Shown: positions 25,364-34,441, counted from the stretch's first letter. The stretch is 64,000 nt of DNA from Mycolicibacterium sp. TY81 (GCF_018326285.1 NZ_AP023362.1:5704001-5768000); one strand, 5' to 3'. Notes: generated by a model not told the origin, from the sequence alone. A program made the numbers and translations.

Positions 25364-26365
25364 TTACGACGCTGATGTCGACACCAGGAGGTTCTTCATG
25401 GCCTTCTTCTCGGCCATCTTCCGCTCACGCTCGAGGCGACGTTCCTTGGCCACCTCGAACTTCGCGCAGGTGTCCTCGAGCTCCTTGATGATCCGGCCGA
25501 GGTCGTCGCGCAGGCGCGCGCCCTCACCGGTGAAGTCCTCGCGCTCGAAGATGCGCCACTTCTTGAGCACCGGCATGAGGACGTCGTCGAGGTGGATGCG
25601 CGGGTCGTAGACGCCACCGACGGCGATGATGACGGCCTTGCGGCGGAAGTCGGGCACGGTGTACCCGGGCATCTTGAAGTTCTCCACGATGCGGTGCAGC
25701 GAGGCCATCGCCTGGTTCGGGTTGATGTCCAGGCCGGCGGCCGAGACATCGCGGTAGAAGATCATGTGCAGGTTCTCGTCACCCGAGATGCGCTGCAGCA
25801 GCTGGTCGGCGACGGGGTCGTTGCAGGCCTTGCCGGTGTTGCGGTGCGAGACGCGGGTGGCCAGCTCCTGGAACGAGACGTACATGACCGAGTCGAACAG
25901 GCTCTCGGCGAACAGGTCGCCCTGCAGGTTCTGGCCGGGCGAGAAGCCGCGGGTGACCTGCTCGACGCGCAGTTCCTCGAGTTCGACCGGGTCGCAGTTG
26001 CGGGTGACGACGAGGTAGTCGCGCAGGGCGATGCCGTGGCGGTTCTCCTCGGCGGTCCACCGGTTCACCCAGTAGCCCCAGGCGCCGTCCATGCCCATGT
26101 TCATCGCGATCTCGCGGTGGTAGGACGGCAGGTTGTCCTCGGTCAGCAGGTTCTGGACCATGGCGGTCTGGGCGACCTCGGAGAGCTTCGACTGCTCCGG
26201 ATCCCAGTCCTGGCCGCCGAGGGCGTAGTAGTTCTTGCCCTCTTTCCAGGGGATGTAGTCGTGCGGGTTCCAGTCTTTCCGCATGCTCATGTGGCGGTCG
26301 ACGAGCGTCTCGACGACCGGCTCCAGCTCATGCAGCAGCTGAAGGTCGGTGTAGTCGGCTGTCAT
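25364..26365 (-). CDS. desA1: Acyl-[acyl-carrier-protein] desaturase DesA1
   Basis: This 333-residue ferritin-like di-iron desaturase has its two E-x2-H iron motifs in NRWTAEENRHGIALRDYL and SGDENLHMIFYRD. Length and the order desA1-dus-LCP match M. tuberculosis desA1 (Rv0824c). It introduces a double bond into long acyl-ACP, on the route to mycolic acids. The start MTADYTDLQLLHELEPV is preceded by a GGGAGGCG ribosome site. The C-terminal helix is highly charged. Confidence 0.94.
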   Translation of the reverse strand: MTADYTDLQLLHELEPVVETLVDRHMSMRKDWNPHDYIPWKEGKNYYALGGQDWDPEQSKLSEVAQTAMVQNLLTEDNLPSYHREIAMNMGMDGAWGYWVNRWTAEENRHGIALRDYLVVTRNCDPVELEELRVEQVTRGFSPGQNLQGDLFAESLFDSVMYVSFQELATRVSHRNTGKACNDPVADQLLQRISGDENLHMIFYRDVSAAGLDINPNQAMASLHRIVENFKMPGYTVPDFRRKAVIIAVGGVYDPRIHLDDVLMPVLKKWRIFEREDFTGEGARLRDDLGRIIKELEDTCAKFEVAKERRLERERKMAEKKAMKNLLVSTSAS

Positions 26366-26495
26366 GGCGCCTCCCGATTAGATATCTGTACCTGTTGGTA
26401 GCAGTCAGAGTATCTGTGTCCCGTAGTGACATCAAGTTGCTGTGACGCATGTCCGATCGGTGAATCTGAACTGTGATGTCGCGGCTTCGTAGGTG

Positions 26496-27083
26496 TTACC
26501 GGTGCGACGGGACCCGGCTCATCAGCATGTCGACGCAGTAGTCGACGAACTGCTCGCGGGTGACGGGCAGCTTGCCGCCGAGATATCCGGTGAACAGCGC
26601 GGTGAGGGCGCCGATGAGGCTGGTGGCCTCGAGTGCCCGCCGCGCCGGATCGCCGTCGGGGAACATCTTGTGCTGCAGCAGTTCGATGAAGCTCGGCATC
26701 CAGTCGGCGCCCGACCGGGTGAGGACCGGCTCCTGCGCCGGGGCGATGAGCAGTACGCGGCCGCGGGTGGGGTCGTCGACCATCATGGTGACGAATCGCT
26801 CGACGGCGTCGCGCGGACTCTGTGAGGTGGTCAGTGCCGCCATGGCCGTCGTGCATACTTCGTCGTACACGGCGCGGACGAAATCCTCACGGTCGGTGAA
26901 GCTTTCGTAGAAATAACGCTCGGTCAGGCCGGCGGTGCGGCACACCGTCCGGACCGTCGCGGCCGGGCCGTCGGAATGGCCGAGGGCGGCGATGCCGGCT
27001 TCGATGAGCGCCTCGCGGCGCCGCGTCGGGCGGTCCGCCAGGGGGACGGCGGACCAGCGGCCCTGTCGTTGACCGGAAGGCAC
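26496..27083 (-). CDS. TetR-family transcriptional regulator
   Basis: This 195-residue regulator has an N-terminal TetR HTH: RREALIEAGIAALG, TVRTVCRTAGLTERYFYESF and DREDFVRAVYDE. The ligand-binding half is divergent. GTG 27083 is selected; the longer open frame to 28019 is antisense to the divergent DUF2236 gene and is an artefact. It is transcribed toward desA1, in the position of Rv0825c, and is divergent from the DUF2236 protein it probably controls. Confidence 0.85.
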   Translation of the reverse strand: MPSGQRQGRWSAVPLADRPTRRREALIEAGIAALGHSDGPAATVRTVCRTAGLTERYFYESFTDREDFVRAVYDEVCTTAMAALTTSQSPRDAVERFVTMMVDDPTRGRVLLIAPAQEPVLTRSGADWMPSFIELLQHKMFPDGDPARRALEATSLIGALTALFTGYLGGKLPVTREQFVDYCVDMLMSRVPSHR

Positions 27084-27101
27084 GTGACTCCTAAGCTGTG
27101 G

Positions 27102-27121
27102 CTGACAACGCGTGTAGTCAG
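27102..27121. promoter_or_regulatory. Candidate TetR operator
   Basis: The 20-bp near-palindrome CTGACAACGCGTGTAGTCAG lies in the 63-bp gap between the divergent tetR and DUF2236 genes. Most positions are symmetric about ACGCGT. Binding by the adjacent TetR protein is inferred from position. Confidence 0.45.
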
Positions 27122-27146
27122 GATACCCGCTGACATCCAGGAAAGA

Positions 27147-28157
27147 ATGCCGGTGACTCAAAATACTTCCGACGCATGCCCCATGACCAGCGACTCTGCG
27201 CCCGTGGCGGCCGGCTGCCCGGTCACTTCCGGTGGTTATGACGCGGTGCCGCTGGGGCCCGACTCGCTGACGTGGAAGTACTTCGGCCAGTGGACCGGGC
27301 TGTTCCAGGGCACCTGGGCGGGCTCGATGCAGAACATGCATCCGCAGCTCGGGGCGGCAGTCGAGGAGCACTCGATCTTCTTCATGGAGCGGATTCCGCG
27401 GCTGCTCCGGTCGATCTACCCGATCGGCGGCGTGGTGTTCGACGGTGACCGCGCGCCCCAGACCGGCGCCGAGGTGCGGGACTACCACATCGGGATCAAG
27501 GGCGTCGACAAGCAGGGACGCCGTTACAGCGCGCTGAACCCCGACGTCTTCTACTGGGCCCATTCGACGTTCTTCAAGTCCACCCTGCTGGCCGCCGAGA
27601 AGTTCGGCGGCGGCATCTCCGAAGCGGACAAGCGACAGCTGTTCGACGAGCACGTGCAGTGGTACCGCATGTACGGCATGAGCATGCGGCCCGTGCCGAA
27701 GAGCTGGGAGGACTTCGAGGCCTACTGGGATCACATGTGCCGCAACGTCCTGGAGAACAACTATGCGGCGCGCGAGGTCATGGATTTGTCGACCATGCCC
27801 AAACATCCATCGCTGCAATGGATTCCGGACTGGCTGTGGGCTCAGAACCTCAAGGTGATGCAGCGCTTCCTGACCTTCATGACGGTGGCCCTCTACGACC
27901 CGCCGGTGCGCGAGTTGATGGGCTACACGTGGTCTGCGCGCCAGCAATGGGTGCATGACCGCCTGTGCCAGGTCATCACGCTGGTCTCGAAATACGGCCC
28001 GAAGCGCAGGCTCATGCATCCGCGCAAGCGATCGGCGATCGACCGGGCGACCGGCCGGCTGCCCATCGATTCACCGCTGGTGGAGACGCCCGCACGTAAC
28101 CTGCCGCCGGTCGAGTACCGCGGCCAGCCGCAGTTCTACTGCCCAAAGGTGGACTGA
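27147..28157 (+). CDS. DUF2236 (oxygenase MpaB-like) protein
   Basis: This 336-residue protein is typical of the DUF2236/MpaB-Lcp haem oxygenase-like superfamily: LTWKYFGQWTGLFQGTWAGS, the conserved GIKGVDKQGRRYSALN, then FYWAHSTFFKSTLLAAEKFGG with the characteristic histidine, and WYRMYGMSMRPVPKSWEDF. ATG 27147 is chosen, ATG 27183 is possible. It corresponds in position to Rv0826. The substrate is unknown; lipid-type oxidation is possible. Confidence 0.85.
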   Translation: MPVTQNTSDACPMTSDSAPVAAGCPVTSGGYDAVPLGPDSLTWKYFGQWTGLFQGTWAGSMQNMHPQLGAAVEEHSIFFMERIPRLLRSIYPIGGVVFDGDRAPQTGAEVRDYHIGIKGVDKQGRRYSALNPDVFYWAHSTFFKSTLLAAEKFGGGISEADKRQLFDEHVQWYRMYGMSMRPVPKSWEDFEAYWDHMCRNVLENNYAAREVMDLSTMPKHPSLQWIPDWLWAQNLKVMQRFLTFMTVALYDPPVRELMGYTWSARQQWVHDRLCQVITLVSKYGPKRRLMHPRKRSAIDRATGRLPIDSPLVETPARNLPPVEYRGQPQFYCPKVD

Positions 28158-28268
28158 CCCAGGCGTTTTGCGGTACTCGCAGCATTTCGAGGGGTCTGTG
28201 AGATCGATTTAGTCGCTGGGTCACCGTCGAGCAATGGTTAGGCAACACGGCCGGTGTTGGCTCGACGC

Positions 28269-28634
28269 ATGACGAGCATCTATGAACAGATCGGAGGGGC
28301 AGAGGCGCTCGAACAGGTGGTGGCGGACTTCTACGAGCGCGTGCTGGCCGACCCGGAACTCGCCGGCTTCTTCGCCGGCGCCAACATGTCACGGCTCAAA
28401 GGTCGGCAGGTGGAATTCTTCGCCGCGGCATTGGGTGGGCCCGAGCCCTACACGGGCGCATCCATGCGGGACATCCACCGCGGCCGGGGGATCTCCAGGC
28501 AGCACTTCAATCTGGTCGCCGCATATCTGAGTGAAAGCCTGGCTGCGGCAGGCGTTCCGGCGCGGACAGTGCAGCGAATCATGGCAGCGATCGCGCCGCT
28601 GGCCGACGACATCGCCACCGCAAAGAGCGCCTGA
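28269..28634 (+). CDS. glbN: Group I truncated haemoglobin (GlbN/TrHbN-type)
   Basis: This 121-residue globin starts [18 protein letters not shown], has [16 protein letters not shown] with the B10 region, [17 protein letters not shown], and [18 protein letters not shown] carrying the proximal histidine. Length and motifs fit 2-on-2 haemoglobins that detoxify nitric oxide. ATG 28269 gives the usual start. A Ser/Thr kinase follows 61 bp downstream. Confidence 0.9.
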   Translation: MTSIYEQIGGAEALEQVVADFYERVLADPELAGFFAGANMSRLKGRQVEFFAAALGGPEPYTGASMRDIHRGRGISRQHFNLVAAYLSESLAAAGVPARTVQRIMAAIAPLADDIATAKSA

Positions 28635-28695
28635 GCGCCCACGGCACCGACTCTGCCTGGGCCCGCGGGGTGGCATCAGGACTAGCGTTGAGGCC

Positions 28696-29838
28696 ATGTC
28701 AGTGCCGGGCGTTCTCGCCGACCGCTACCAATTGCGGGGGACGCTGGGCCACGGCGGCATGGCAGAGGTGCGCGACGCCTGGGACACCCAGTTGCAGCGC
28801 CCGGTGGCCGTCAAACTGCTGTACGCGCAGTTCAGTAATCAGCCGGACTTCCGGCATCGCTTCCAGGTCGAGGCCCGCGCGGCGGCCGGGCTGAACCATC
28901 CGCACGTCGTTGCGGTGCACGACTACGGCGAGCAGGACGGCACCCCGTTCATCGTCATGGAACGGCTGCCGGGACGGACGTTGGCCGACGTGATCGCCGC
29001 CGGTCCGCTACCCCAACACGTGGTCCGAGCGGTCCTCGACGGCGTGCTCTCGGCGCTGGCCGCGGCCCACGCGGCAGGCATCCTGCATCGCGACATCAAG
29101 CCGGGAAACATCCTGTTGGCCGATTCGGGAGCGGCGAAGATCGCCGATTTCGGCATCGCCAAGAGCGCCGACTCGAACCACACCGTGGCCGGCCAGGTGG
29201 TCGGCACGATGGGCTATCTCAGCGCCGAGCGGCTGTCGGGACGGCCCGCGACGGTGGCCGACGACCTCTACGCCGTCGGGGTCGTCGGGTACGAGGCACT
29301 CACGGGCCGGCGGCCCTTTCCGCAGGACAACCTCGTCGACCTGGCGCGGGCCGTCACCGAGGGGCATCCGGTGCCACTGCGGGCGTTGCGTCCCGATGCC
29401 GACCCGGCGCTGGCGGCCGTCGTCGAACGGGCGATGGCCCGTGACCCGCGGGTGCGCTTCGGCAGTGCCGACGAGATGCGTGCGGCGCTGCACGGTGCTG
29501 TGCCCGCCGGTCGTCCCCCGACGCTGGTGCTCGGCCAGCCGCTACCGGACCCGACGACGTCGATGCTGCCGGTCGCCGCACCGCGGCGCCGCTCGCGACT
29601 GCTGCTCTGGGGTGCGGCTGCCATCGTGGTACTCGTGACGGTCGTCGCGGTGATCGTCGACGCTGCGTCACGGCCGTCGACGCCGACTCCGGTCGGGACG
29701 AGCACGCCAGAGCCGACCCCGACGTCCACGTCGGCCCCGCCGCTGACCTCGACCCCGGTGCCCATCGATGACCGTCCCACGCCCAACGGCCCGGGCAACG
29801 GGCACGGCAAAGGCCCGAAGAACAAGCACCGCGACTGA
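28696..29838 (+). CDS. Transmembrane Ser/Thr protein kinase
   Basis: This 380-residue eukaryotic-type kinase has a glycine loop GTLGHGGMAEV, catalytic Lys in VAVKLLYAQF, active-site ILHRDIKPGNILL, and IADFGIAKSAD with the Mg-binding Asp. One membrane helix (about 300-320, LLLWGAAAIVVLVTVVAVIV) separates it from a short Pro/Thr-rich external tail ending in HGKGPKNKHRD. No PASTA or other sensor domain is present, unlike PknB. Its partner is unknown. Confidence 0.92.
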   Translation: MSVPGVLADRYQLRGTLGHGGMAEVRDAWDTQLQRPVAVKLLYAQFSNQPDFRHRFQVEARAAAGLNHPHVVAVHDYGEQDGTPFIVMERLPGRTLADVIAAGPLPQHVVRAVLDGVLSALAAAHAAGILHRDIKPGNILLADSGAAKIADFGIAKSADSNHTVAGQVVGTMGYLSAERLSGRPATVADDLYAVGVVGYEALTGRRPFPQDNLVDLARAVTEGHPVPLRALRPDADPALAAVVERAMARDPRVRFGSADEMRAALHGAVPAGRPPTLVLGQPLPDPTTSMLPVAAPRRRSRLLLWGAAAIVVLVTVVAVIVDAASRPSTPTPVGTSTPEPTPTSTSAPPLTSTPVPIDDRPTPNGPGNGHGKGPKNKHRD

Positions 29839-29857
29839 ACCGCGATAGCGCGCAGAG

Positions 29858-29893
29858 TGTACATAGATTTATGGATACAGAATTTCATGTACA
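29858..29893. promoter_or_regulatory. AT-rich operator candidate for the CmtR-like regulator
   Basis: TGTACAT (29858-29864) and ATGTACA (29887-29893) form an inverted pair with AT-rich sequence between them, ending 9 bp before the regulator start. The AT richness stands out sharply in this genome and suits an ArsR/SmtB-family site. Confidence 0.5.
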
Positions 29894-29902
29894 TTTCAAG
29901 AC

Positions 29903-30241
29903 GTGGCAACCGCGCAGCACACCGACGCCCTGTCTCGTTTCGGGCATGCCCTGTCGGATTCGACGCGGGCGCGAATCTTGTTGAGCCTCAACCGGTCTCC
30001 CGGGTATCCGTCGGAGCTCGCTGACCAGCTCGGCGTCTCTCGGCAGATCCTCTCCAATCACCTGACATGCCTGCGCGGCTGCGGGCTGGTGGTCGCAGTA
30101 CCGGAAGGTCGCCGCATGCGATACGAGCTGGCGGACCACCGCATCGGGCGTGCGCTCGACGACCTCATGGGTTTGGTCCTTGCGGTGGACCCCGACTGCG
30201 TGTGCGTCGGTGCCGACGGCGAGCCGTGCGGGTGCGCTTGA
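29903..30241 (+). CDS. CmtR-like metal sensor (ArsR/SmtB family)
   Basis: This 112-residue repressor has LADQLGVSRQILSNHLTCLRGCGLVVAVPEGRRMRYEL, a winged helix with a CLRGC cysteine pair in the recognition helix, and further cysteines at the C-terminus (DPDCVCVG, PCGCA). This arrangement matches the Cd/Pb sensor CmtR, which uses two Cys in that helix and one near the C-terminus. The downstream transporter overlaps by ATGA coupling. The start is GTG 29903. Confidence 0.85.
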   Translation: MATAQHTDALSRFGHALSDSTRARILLSLNRSPGYPSELADQLGVSRQILSNHLTCLRGCGLVVAVPEGRRMRYELADHRIGRALDDLMGLVLAVDPDCVCVGADGEPCGCA

Positions 30242-30900
30242 TGACGCTCACCGAGCCCCGTCGCGGGCAGCTGGCGCGACGCATCCGGTGGCTGGTCGCG
30301 GCGACCATCTCCTACAACGTCATCGAGGCCGTCGTGGCGCTGTCGGAAGGGGCCCGGGTGTCATCGGCTGCGTTGGTCGGTTTCGGCCTCGACTCGGTGA
30401 TCGAGGTGTCTTCGGCTGCGGCGGTCGCCTGGCAGTTCGCGGGCGCCGATCCGGAAGCCCGCGAGAAGGCCGCCCTGCGCGTCATCGCGTTCTCGTTCTT
30501 CGCGCTGGCCGCCTACGTGACGGCCGACGCGATCCGTGCCCTGCTGGGTTTCGGCGAAGCCCGGCACTCGACTGTCGGCATCGTGCTCGCGGCGGCAAGC
30601 CTGATCGTCATGCCGGTGCTGTCGTACGCACAACGACGGGCCGGCCGGGAACTCGGATCGCGTTCGGCGGTGGCTGATTCCAAGCAGACACTGCTGTGCA
30701 CCTACCTGTCGGCCGTGCTGTTGATCGGTCTCGTGGTCAACAGTGTTCTGGGCTGGTCGTGGGCCGACCCGATCGCGGCGTTGGTGATCGCCGGGATCGC
30801 GGTGAGGGAAGGTGTGGGCGCCTTGCGAGGCGATGTGTGCTGTGCGCCGGCCGTCCGCGAGCCCGCCGCAGCACCCGACGGGTGTGGCTGCTCTGACTGA
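30241..30900 (+). CDS. Compact CDF-like cation efflux protein with Cys-rich tail
   Basis: This 219-residue membrane protein has at least five hydrophobic segments and cation-diffusion-facilitator features: SAALVGFGLDSVIEVSSAA, then VADSKQTLLCTYLSAVLL and WSWADPIAALVIAGIAVREG. It lacks the usual cytoplasmic C-terminal domain and ends in Cys-rich GDVCCAPAV and GCGCSD. ATG 30241 overlaps the sensor's stop, so cation export controlled by the CmtR-like protein is inferred. Confidence 0.85.
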   Translation: MTLTEPRRGQLARRIRWLVAATISYNVIEAVVALSEGARVSSAALVGFGLDSVIEVSSAAAVAWQFAGADPEAREKAALRVIAFSFFALAAYVTADAIRALLGFGEARHSTVGIVLAAASLIVMPVLSYAQRRAGRELGSRSAVADSKQTLLCTYLSAVLLIGLVVNSVLGWSWADPIAALVIAGIAVREGVGALRGDVCCAPAVREPAAAPDGCGCSD

Positions 30901-30913
30901 GTCCGACGGGCCC

Positions 30914-32536
30914 TCAGTCGTTCCGGGCGACCAGATCCCGCTTGAGCACCTTGCCCGTCGGGTTGCGAGGCAGCTCGTCGAGGAACACCACCTCGCGCGG
31001 CACCTTGTAGCGGGCCAGGTTGTCCTTGACGAACTGCTTGACCTCATCCTCCGACACCTCGGTCCCCTCGACGGTGACCACGAAGGCGCGCAGGCGTTTT
31101 CCGAACTCCTCGTCGTCGACGCCGACGGCGGAGGCCTCCACGATGGCGGGGTGGGTGATCAGCAGTTCCTCGACCTCGACGGGGAACACGTTCTCGCCGC
31201 CGGAGACGATCATGTCGTCGTCCCGGCCGTCGATGTAGAGGCGGCCCTTGTCGTCGAAGTGCCCGACGTCGCCGCTGGCCATCAAGCCGTCGATGAACTC
31301 TTTGGTGCCGCCACCGGTGTAGCCCTCGAATTGCGTTGCCGCACCGACGAATATCCGGCCTGTTTCAGGGGCAGGCACCTCGTGGCCGTTATCGTCGAAG
31401 ATCTTGATCCGGCAGCCGAGCATCGGCTTGCCGACAGAAGTGGGTGCCTCGCGGATGTCAGCGGGTGTCGCCATGGTCGCGAGCGCCACTTCCGTTGAGC
31501 CGTAGAGGTTGTAGACCACCTCACCGAGCAGGTCTTGCGCCGCGGTTGCGACGGCGGCCGGCAACTGGGAACCGGCGCAGAAGATGGCGCGCAGGCTCGT
31601 GGTGTCGTAGCTGCGGACGGTGTTCTCGCCGAGGCCCAGCACCCGCTGCAGCATGATCGGCACGACGCACACTGTGGTGGCTTTGTGCCGCTCGATGTCC
31701 GCGACCAGTTGTTCGGCCTCGAACTTGCGCCGCAGCACCAACTTCGAGCCCAGCGCGATCGTCATGATGGCGATCAGCAGGCCCGTGCCGTGGAACAGGG
31801 GCGGCCCGATGATGGTGGCTTCACGAGCACGCATCGGCAGCCGCTCCAACAGACCGCCCGGGAGGATGAAGCTGCGCGGCTCGGCGCGCGGTGCGCCCTT
31901 GGGTGTGCCGGTCGTGCCGCTCGTCAGCAGGATGATCCGGCCCTGCTTGGCCGGAGCCGGCGGCGCCTTCGGCGACGCGTCGGCCGCGAGGGCGTCGAGA
32001 TCGTCACTGGCGCTGTCGATATCGGTGACGTACGTGCCGCGCGGGGCCTCGATGTCGGCGACCAGATCGGTGAACTCGACGTCATGCACCAGCAGGTCGA
32101 CGCCTTCGCGGTTGGCGACCTCTGCGGCCTGGCGGGCCGAGAACGCCGTGTTGAGCCACACCGCGTTGACCCCGGCGCGCGACGCGGCGAACGCCACGAT
32201 CAGGGGTGCGCGGTGGTTGCGGCAGAGGATGCCGACGGTGGCTCCGGGGGCCAGGCGAGCACGCAATGCGTTGGCAATCCGGTTGACCGCCTGATCGAAT
32301 TCGGCGTACGTCAGCTCGCCGCGCTCGTCGGCGATCGCCGGATAGGCGCCGTGCCGGATCGCGGCGATGCGCGGTGCGGCGCCGAACGGCCCGTAGGTGT
32401 TGAGTGCCGCCAGGACCTGCACCAACCGGTGCGGCAGGTCGACGCCGATGGCGCCGGCCCGCACCAATGCCACGAGGGCGCGGGTTTCGGGACCGGCCCG
32501 CCGGGCCGGCTCGGCAAGCAGTGAGTTCAGGTCCAT
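30914..32536 (-). CDS. Fatty-acyl-CoA synthetase (FadD family)
   Basis: This 540-residue adenylate-forming enzyme has the P-loop IILLTSGTTGTPKGAPR, a YNLYGSTEVALAT motif, the C-terminal hinge GRLYIDGRDDDMIVSGGENV and the catalytic lysine region RNPTGKVLKRD. It activates fatty acids to acyl-CoA (or acyl-AMP). It lies 12 bp after the frameshifted SDR, the third gene of an operon repressed or activated by the divergent MerR regulator. I cannot assign a FadD number. Confidence 0.88.
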   Translation of the reverse strand: MDLNSLLAEPARRAGPETRALVALVRAGAIGVDLPHRLVQVLAALNTYGPFGAAPRIAAIRHGAYPAIADERGELTYAEFDQAVNRIANALRARLAPGATVGILCRNHRAPLIVAFAASRAGVNAVWLNTAFSARQAAEVANREGVDLLVHDVEFTDLVADIEAPRGTYVTDIDSASDDLDALAADASPKAPPAPAKQGRIILLTSGTTGTPKGAPRAEPRSFILPGGLLERLPMRAREATIIGPPLFHGTGLLIAIMTIALGSKLVLRRKFEAEQLVADIERHKATTVCVVPIMLQRVLGLGENTVRSYDTTSLRAIFCAGSQLPAAVATAAQDLLGEVVYNLYGSTEVALATMATPADIREAPTSVGKPMLGCRIKIFDDNGHEVPAPETGRIFVGAATQFEGYTGGGTKEFIDGLMASGDVGHFDDKGRLYIDGRDDDMIVSGGENVFPVEVEELLITHPAIVEASAVGVDDEEFGKRLRAFVVTVEGTEVSEDEVKQFVKDNLARYKVPREVVFLDELPRNPTGKVLKRDLVARND

Positions 32537-32548
32537 CAGGTTCCTTTT

Positions 32549-33537
32549 CTATTCAGCCGCAACGGGTTCGGCGGACTCTGCCGGTGCCGCCTGCGCAGCG
32601 GCGGACTCACCGAACATCGAGTAGACCTTGTTCCGCACCAGGTCGAACGGACGCGGGCTGAGGGCGTCGGTGAGGGCCGTCAGCTGTCCGGACGGCGGGC
32701 TCAGGCGGCGCGGCCGGTGCATGATCGCGTCGCACAGCGTGGCCGCGGCCTGCTCGGGCGTCAGGGTGGGGAAGCGGTCGTACATCTTGGTCGGGGCGAT
32801 CATCGCGGTCCGCACCAACGGCATGTGCACCGTCGTGAAGGTGATGTTCTCCACACCGTCTCACCTTGCAACGTGTCGCACAGTCCGTCCAGTGCCGACT
32901 TGCTGGCGATGTAGGCGCCGAAGCGCGGCAGCTTGGTCTGCACGCCGATCGAGGACACGTTGATGATGTGCCCGAAGCCGCGCTCGCGCATGCCCGGCGT
33001 GAACTTCAGGATCAGCTGGACGGGCGCGAAGTAGTTGAGCTGCATGGTCCGCTGGTAGTCGTGCATGCGGTCGTGGGACAGCTCCAGCGAGCGGCGGATG
33101 GACCGGCCGGCGTTGTTGATGAGGATGTCGACGTGACCCAGGTCGGCCAGCACCTGGTCGGCCATGGCGCCGATGGCGTCGAGGTCGCTCAGGTCGCAGG
33201 GGTACACGTGCGCGGTGCCGCCGTCGGCGCGGATGTCCTCGGCGACGCGTTCGAGGTTCTCCCGGGTGCGGGCCACCAGCACGACCTCGCCGCCGGCGGC
33301 GCCGATGCGGCGGGCGGTGGTCTCGCCGATACCGGCCGAGGCGCCCGTGATCACCACGATCTTCCCCGCGACGGCGTCCTCGAGCGTGTAGCCGGTGAGG
33401 GCGTCGACCACGGTCTGCAGGTAGATCGGGCGGGTCTTGATCGGCGTGTTCATGACGCTGGCGAACACGGCGAGCGGCTTGGCGCTGACGGCGGCGACGG
33501 GCTTGGTCGCCAGGGCGGTGATGTCGGAGAGGTTCAT
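32549..33537 (-). pseudogene. Short-chain dehydrogenase with internal frameshift
   Basis: From ATG 33537 the protein reads MNLSDITALATKPVAAV, VVITGASAGIGETTARRIG, LINNAGRSIRR and FGAYIASKSALDGLCDTLQ (the YxxxK active site). At about 32855-32862, after LQGETV, the frame is lost; the continuation ENITFTTVHMPLVRTAMIAPT lies in another minus-strand frame and runs to 32549. Length and order match intact SDRs if one base is restored. Either a true mutation or a sequencing error. The membrane-bound C-terminal tail of the family is present. Confidence 0.85.
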
Positions 33538-33569
33538 GGCAGGGGTCCGTTCTTGAGTGGGGTCGGTTT

Positions 33570-34361
33570 TCAGCCGAGGGCCCGGCGGGCCAGGCGCAGG
33601 GCGGGCAGCAGCAGGGCGTGGGGAGTGATCGAGCCTGTGATGGCCATGAGCTTCACGACGGCGCCGGGCACGATCTGGCGGGCGCCGCCCTGCATGCCGT
33701 CGACGGCCTGCGTCGCGACGTCGACAGGGGAGACCTGAGCCGGTCGCAGGCTGAACTCGTGTGCCGAGGCGACCTCGGCCCATTCGGTGGGAACCGGTCC
33801 GGGGCACAGCGAGGTGAAGGAGACGCCCGTGCCGCGCAGTTCTTCGTGCACGGCTTCGGAGAACGAGTTGACGAACGCCTTGGATGCGCCGTAGGTCGCC
33901 ATCGACGGCATGGGCTGGAAGGCCACGACGGAGGCGACGTTCAGGACGGCGCCGGCGCCGCGCTCCACCATGCCGGGCAGCACGGCGTGCGTGAGTTCTT
34001 GCAGCGCAACAACATTGACCTCGACCTGCTCGCGCTCGCGGTCCATCGGCAGCGTGTGGAAGGCGCCGCTGGTGCCGAAGCCGGCGGAGTTGCAGAGGCC
34101 GGCGACCGGCCGGGTGCGCAGTTCCTCGATCAGCGTCTGGCGCTGCGCGGCGTCGGCCAGATCGCACGGCCGCACCGTCACGCCGACGCTGTGGTCGGCG
34201 CGCAGCTCGTCGGCGAGGGCGTCGAGGCGGTCCTGCCGGCGCGCGACGAGGAGGAGGTTGTAGCCGCGGGCGGCGAGCACGCGGGCCAGTTCGGTTCCGA
34301 TTCCGGAGGAGGCGCCAGTGATGACGACCTCGGTGGTGCCATCGGGCTTCGGCAGGGTCAT
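33570..34361 (-). CDS. Short-chain dehydrogenase/reductase
   Basis: This 263-residue SDR has VVITGASSGIGTELARVLAA (TGxxxGxG cofactor motif), LCNSAGFGTSG, and the catalytic SMATYGASKAF (YxxxK) with a preceding VASVV serine region. It is the first gene of the operon with the frameshifted SDR and FadD, and is divergent from merR. A role in lipid or aldehyde/ketone metabolism is inferred. Confidence 0.88.
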   Translation of the reverse strand: MTLPKPDGTTEVVITGASSGIGTELARVLAARGYNLLLVARRQDRLDALADELRADHSVGVTVRPCDLADAAQRQTLIEELRTRPVAGLCNSAGFGTSGAFHTLPMDREREQVEVNVVALQELTHAVLPGMVERGAGAVLNVASVVAFQPMPSMATYGASKAFVNSFSEAVHEELRGTGVSFTSLCPGPVPTEWAEVASAHEFSLRPAQVSPVDVATQAVDGMQGGARQIVPGAVVKLMAITGSITPHALLLPALRLARRALG

Positions 34362-34389
34362 GTGGCTCTCATTTCATAGTGACGTGTGA

Positions 34390-34412
34390 CTGTGCCAGTA
34401 ACACTGGCACAG
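34390..34412. promoter_or_regulatory. Perfect MerR operator palindrome
   Basis: Ten-base arms CTGTGCCAGT and ACTGGCACAG are perfectly inverted around AAC, in the divergent promoter between the SDR operon (start 34361) and merR (start 34442). Such spacing fits a MerR-type activator acting on an elongated promoter. Confidence 0.65.
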
Positions 34413-34441
34413 TGTGAATGTTGGTGTCTATACTTCGTGGA

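Noticed and set aside
28531-28695. N-terminal extension of the Ser/Thr kinase into the haemoglobin gene
   Set aside because: It overlaps the haemoglobin gene out of frame and lacks kinase features; ATG 28696 gives a standard kinase start.
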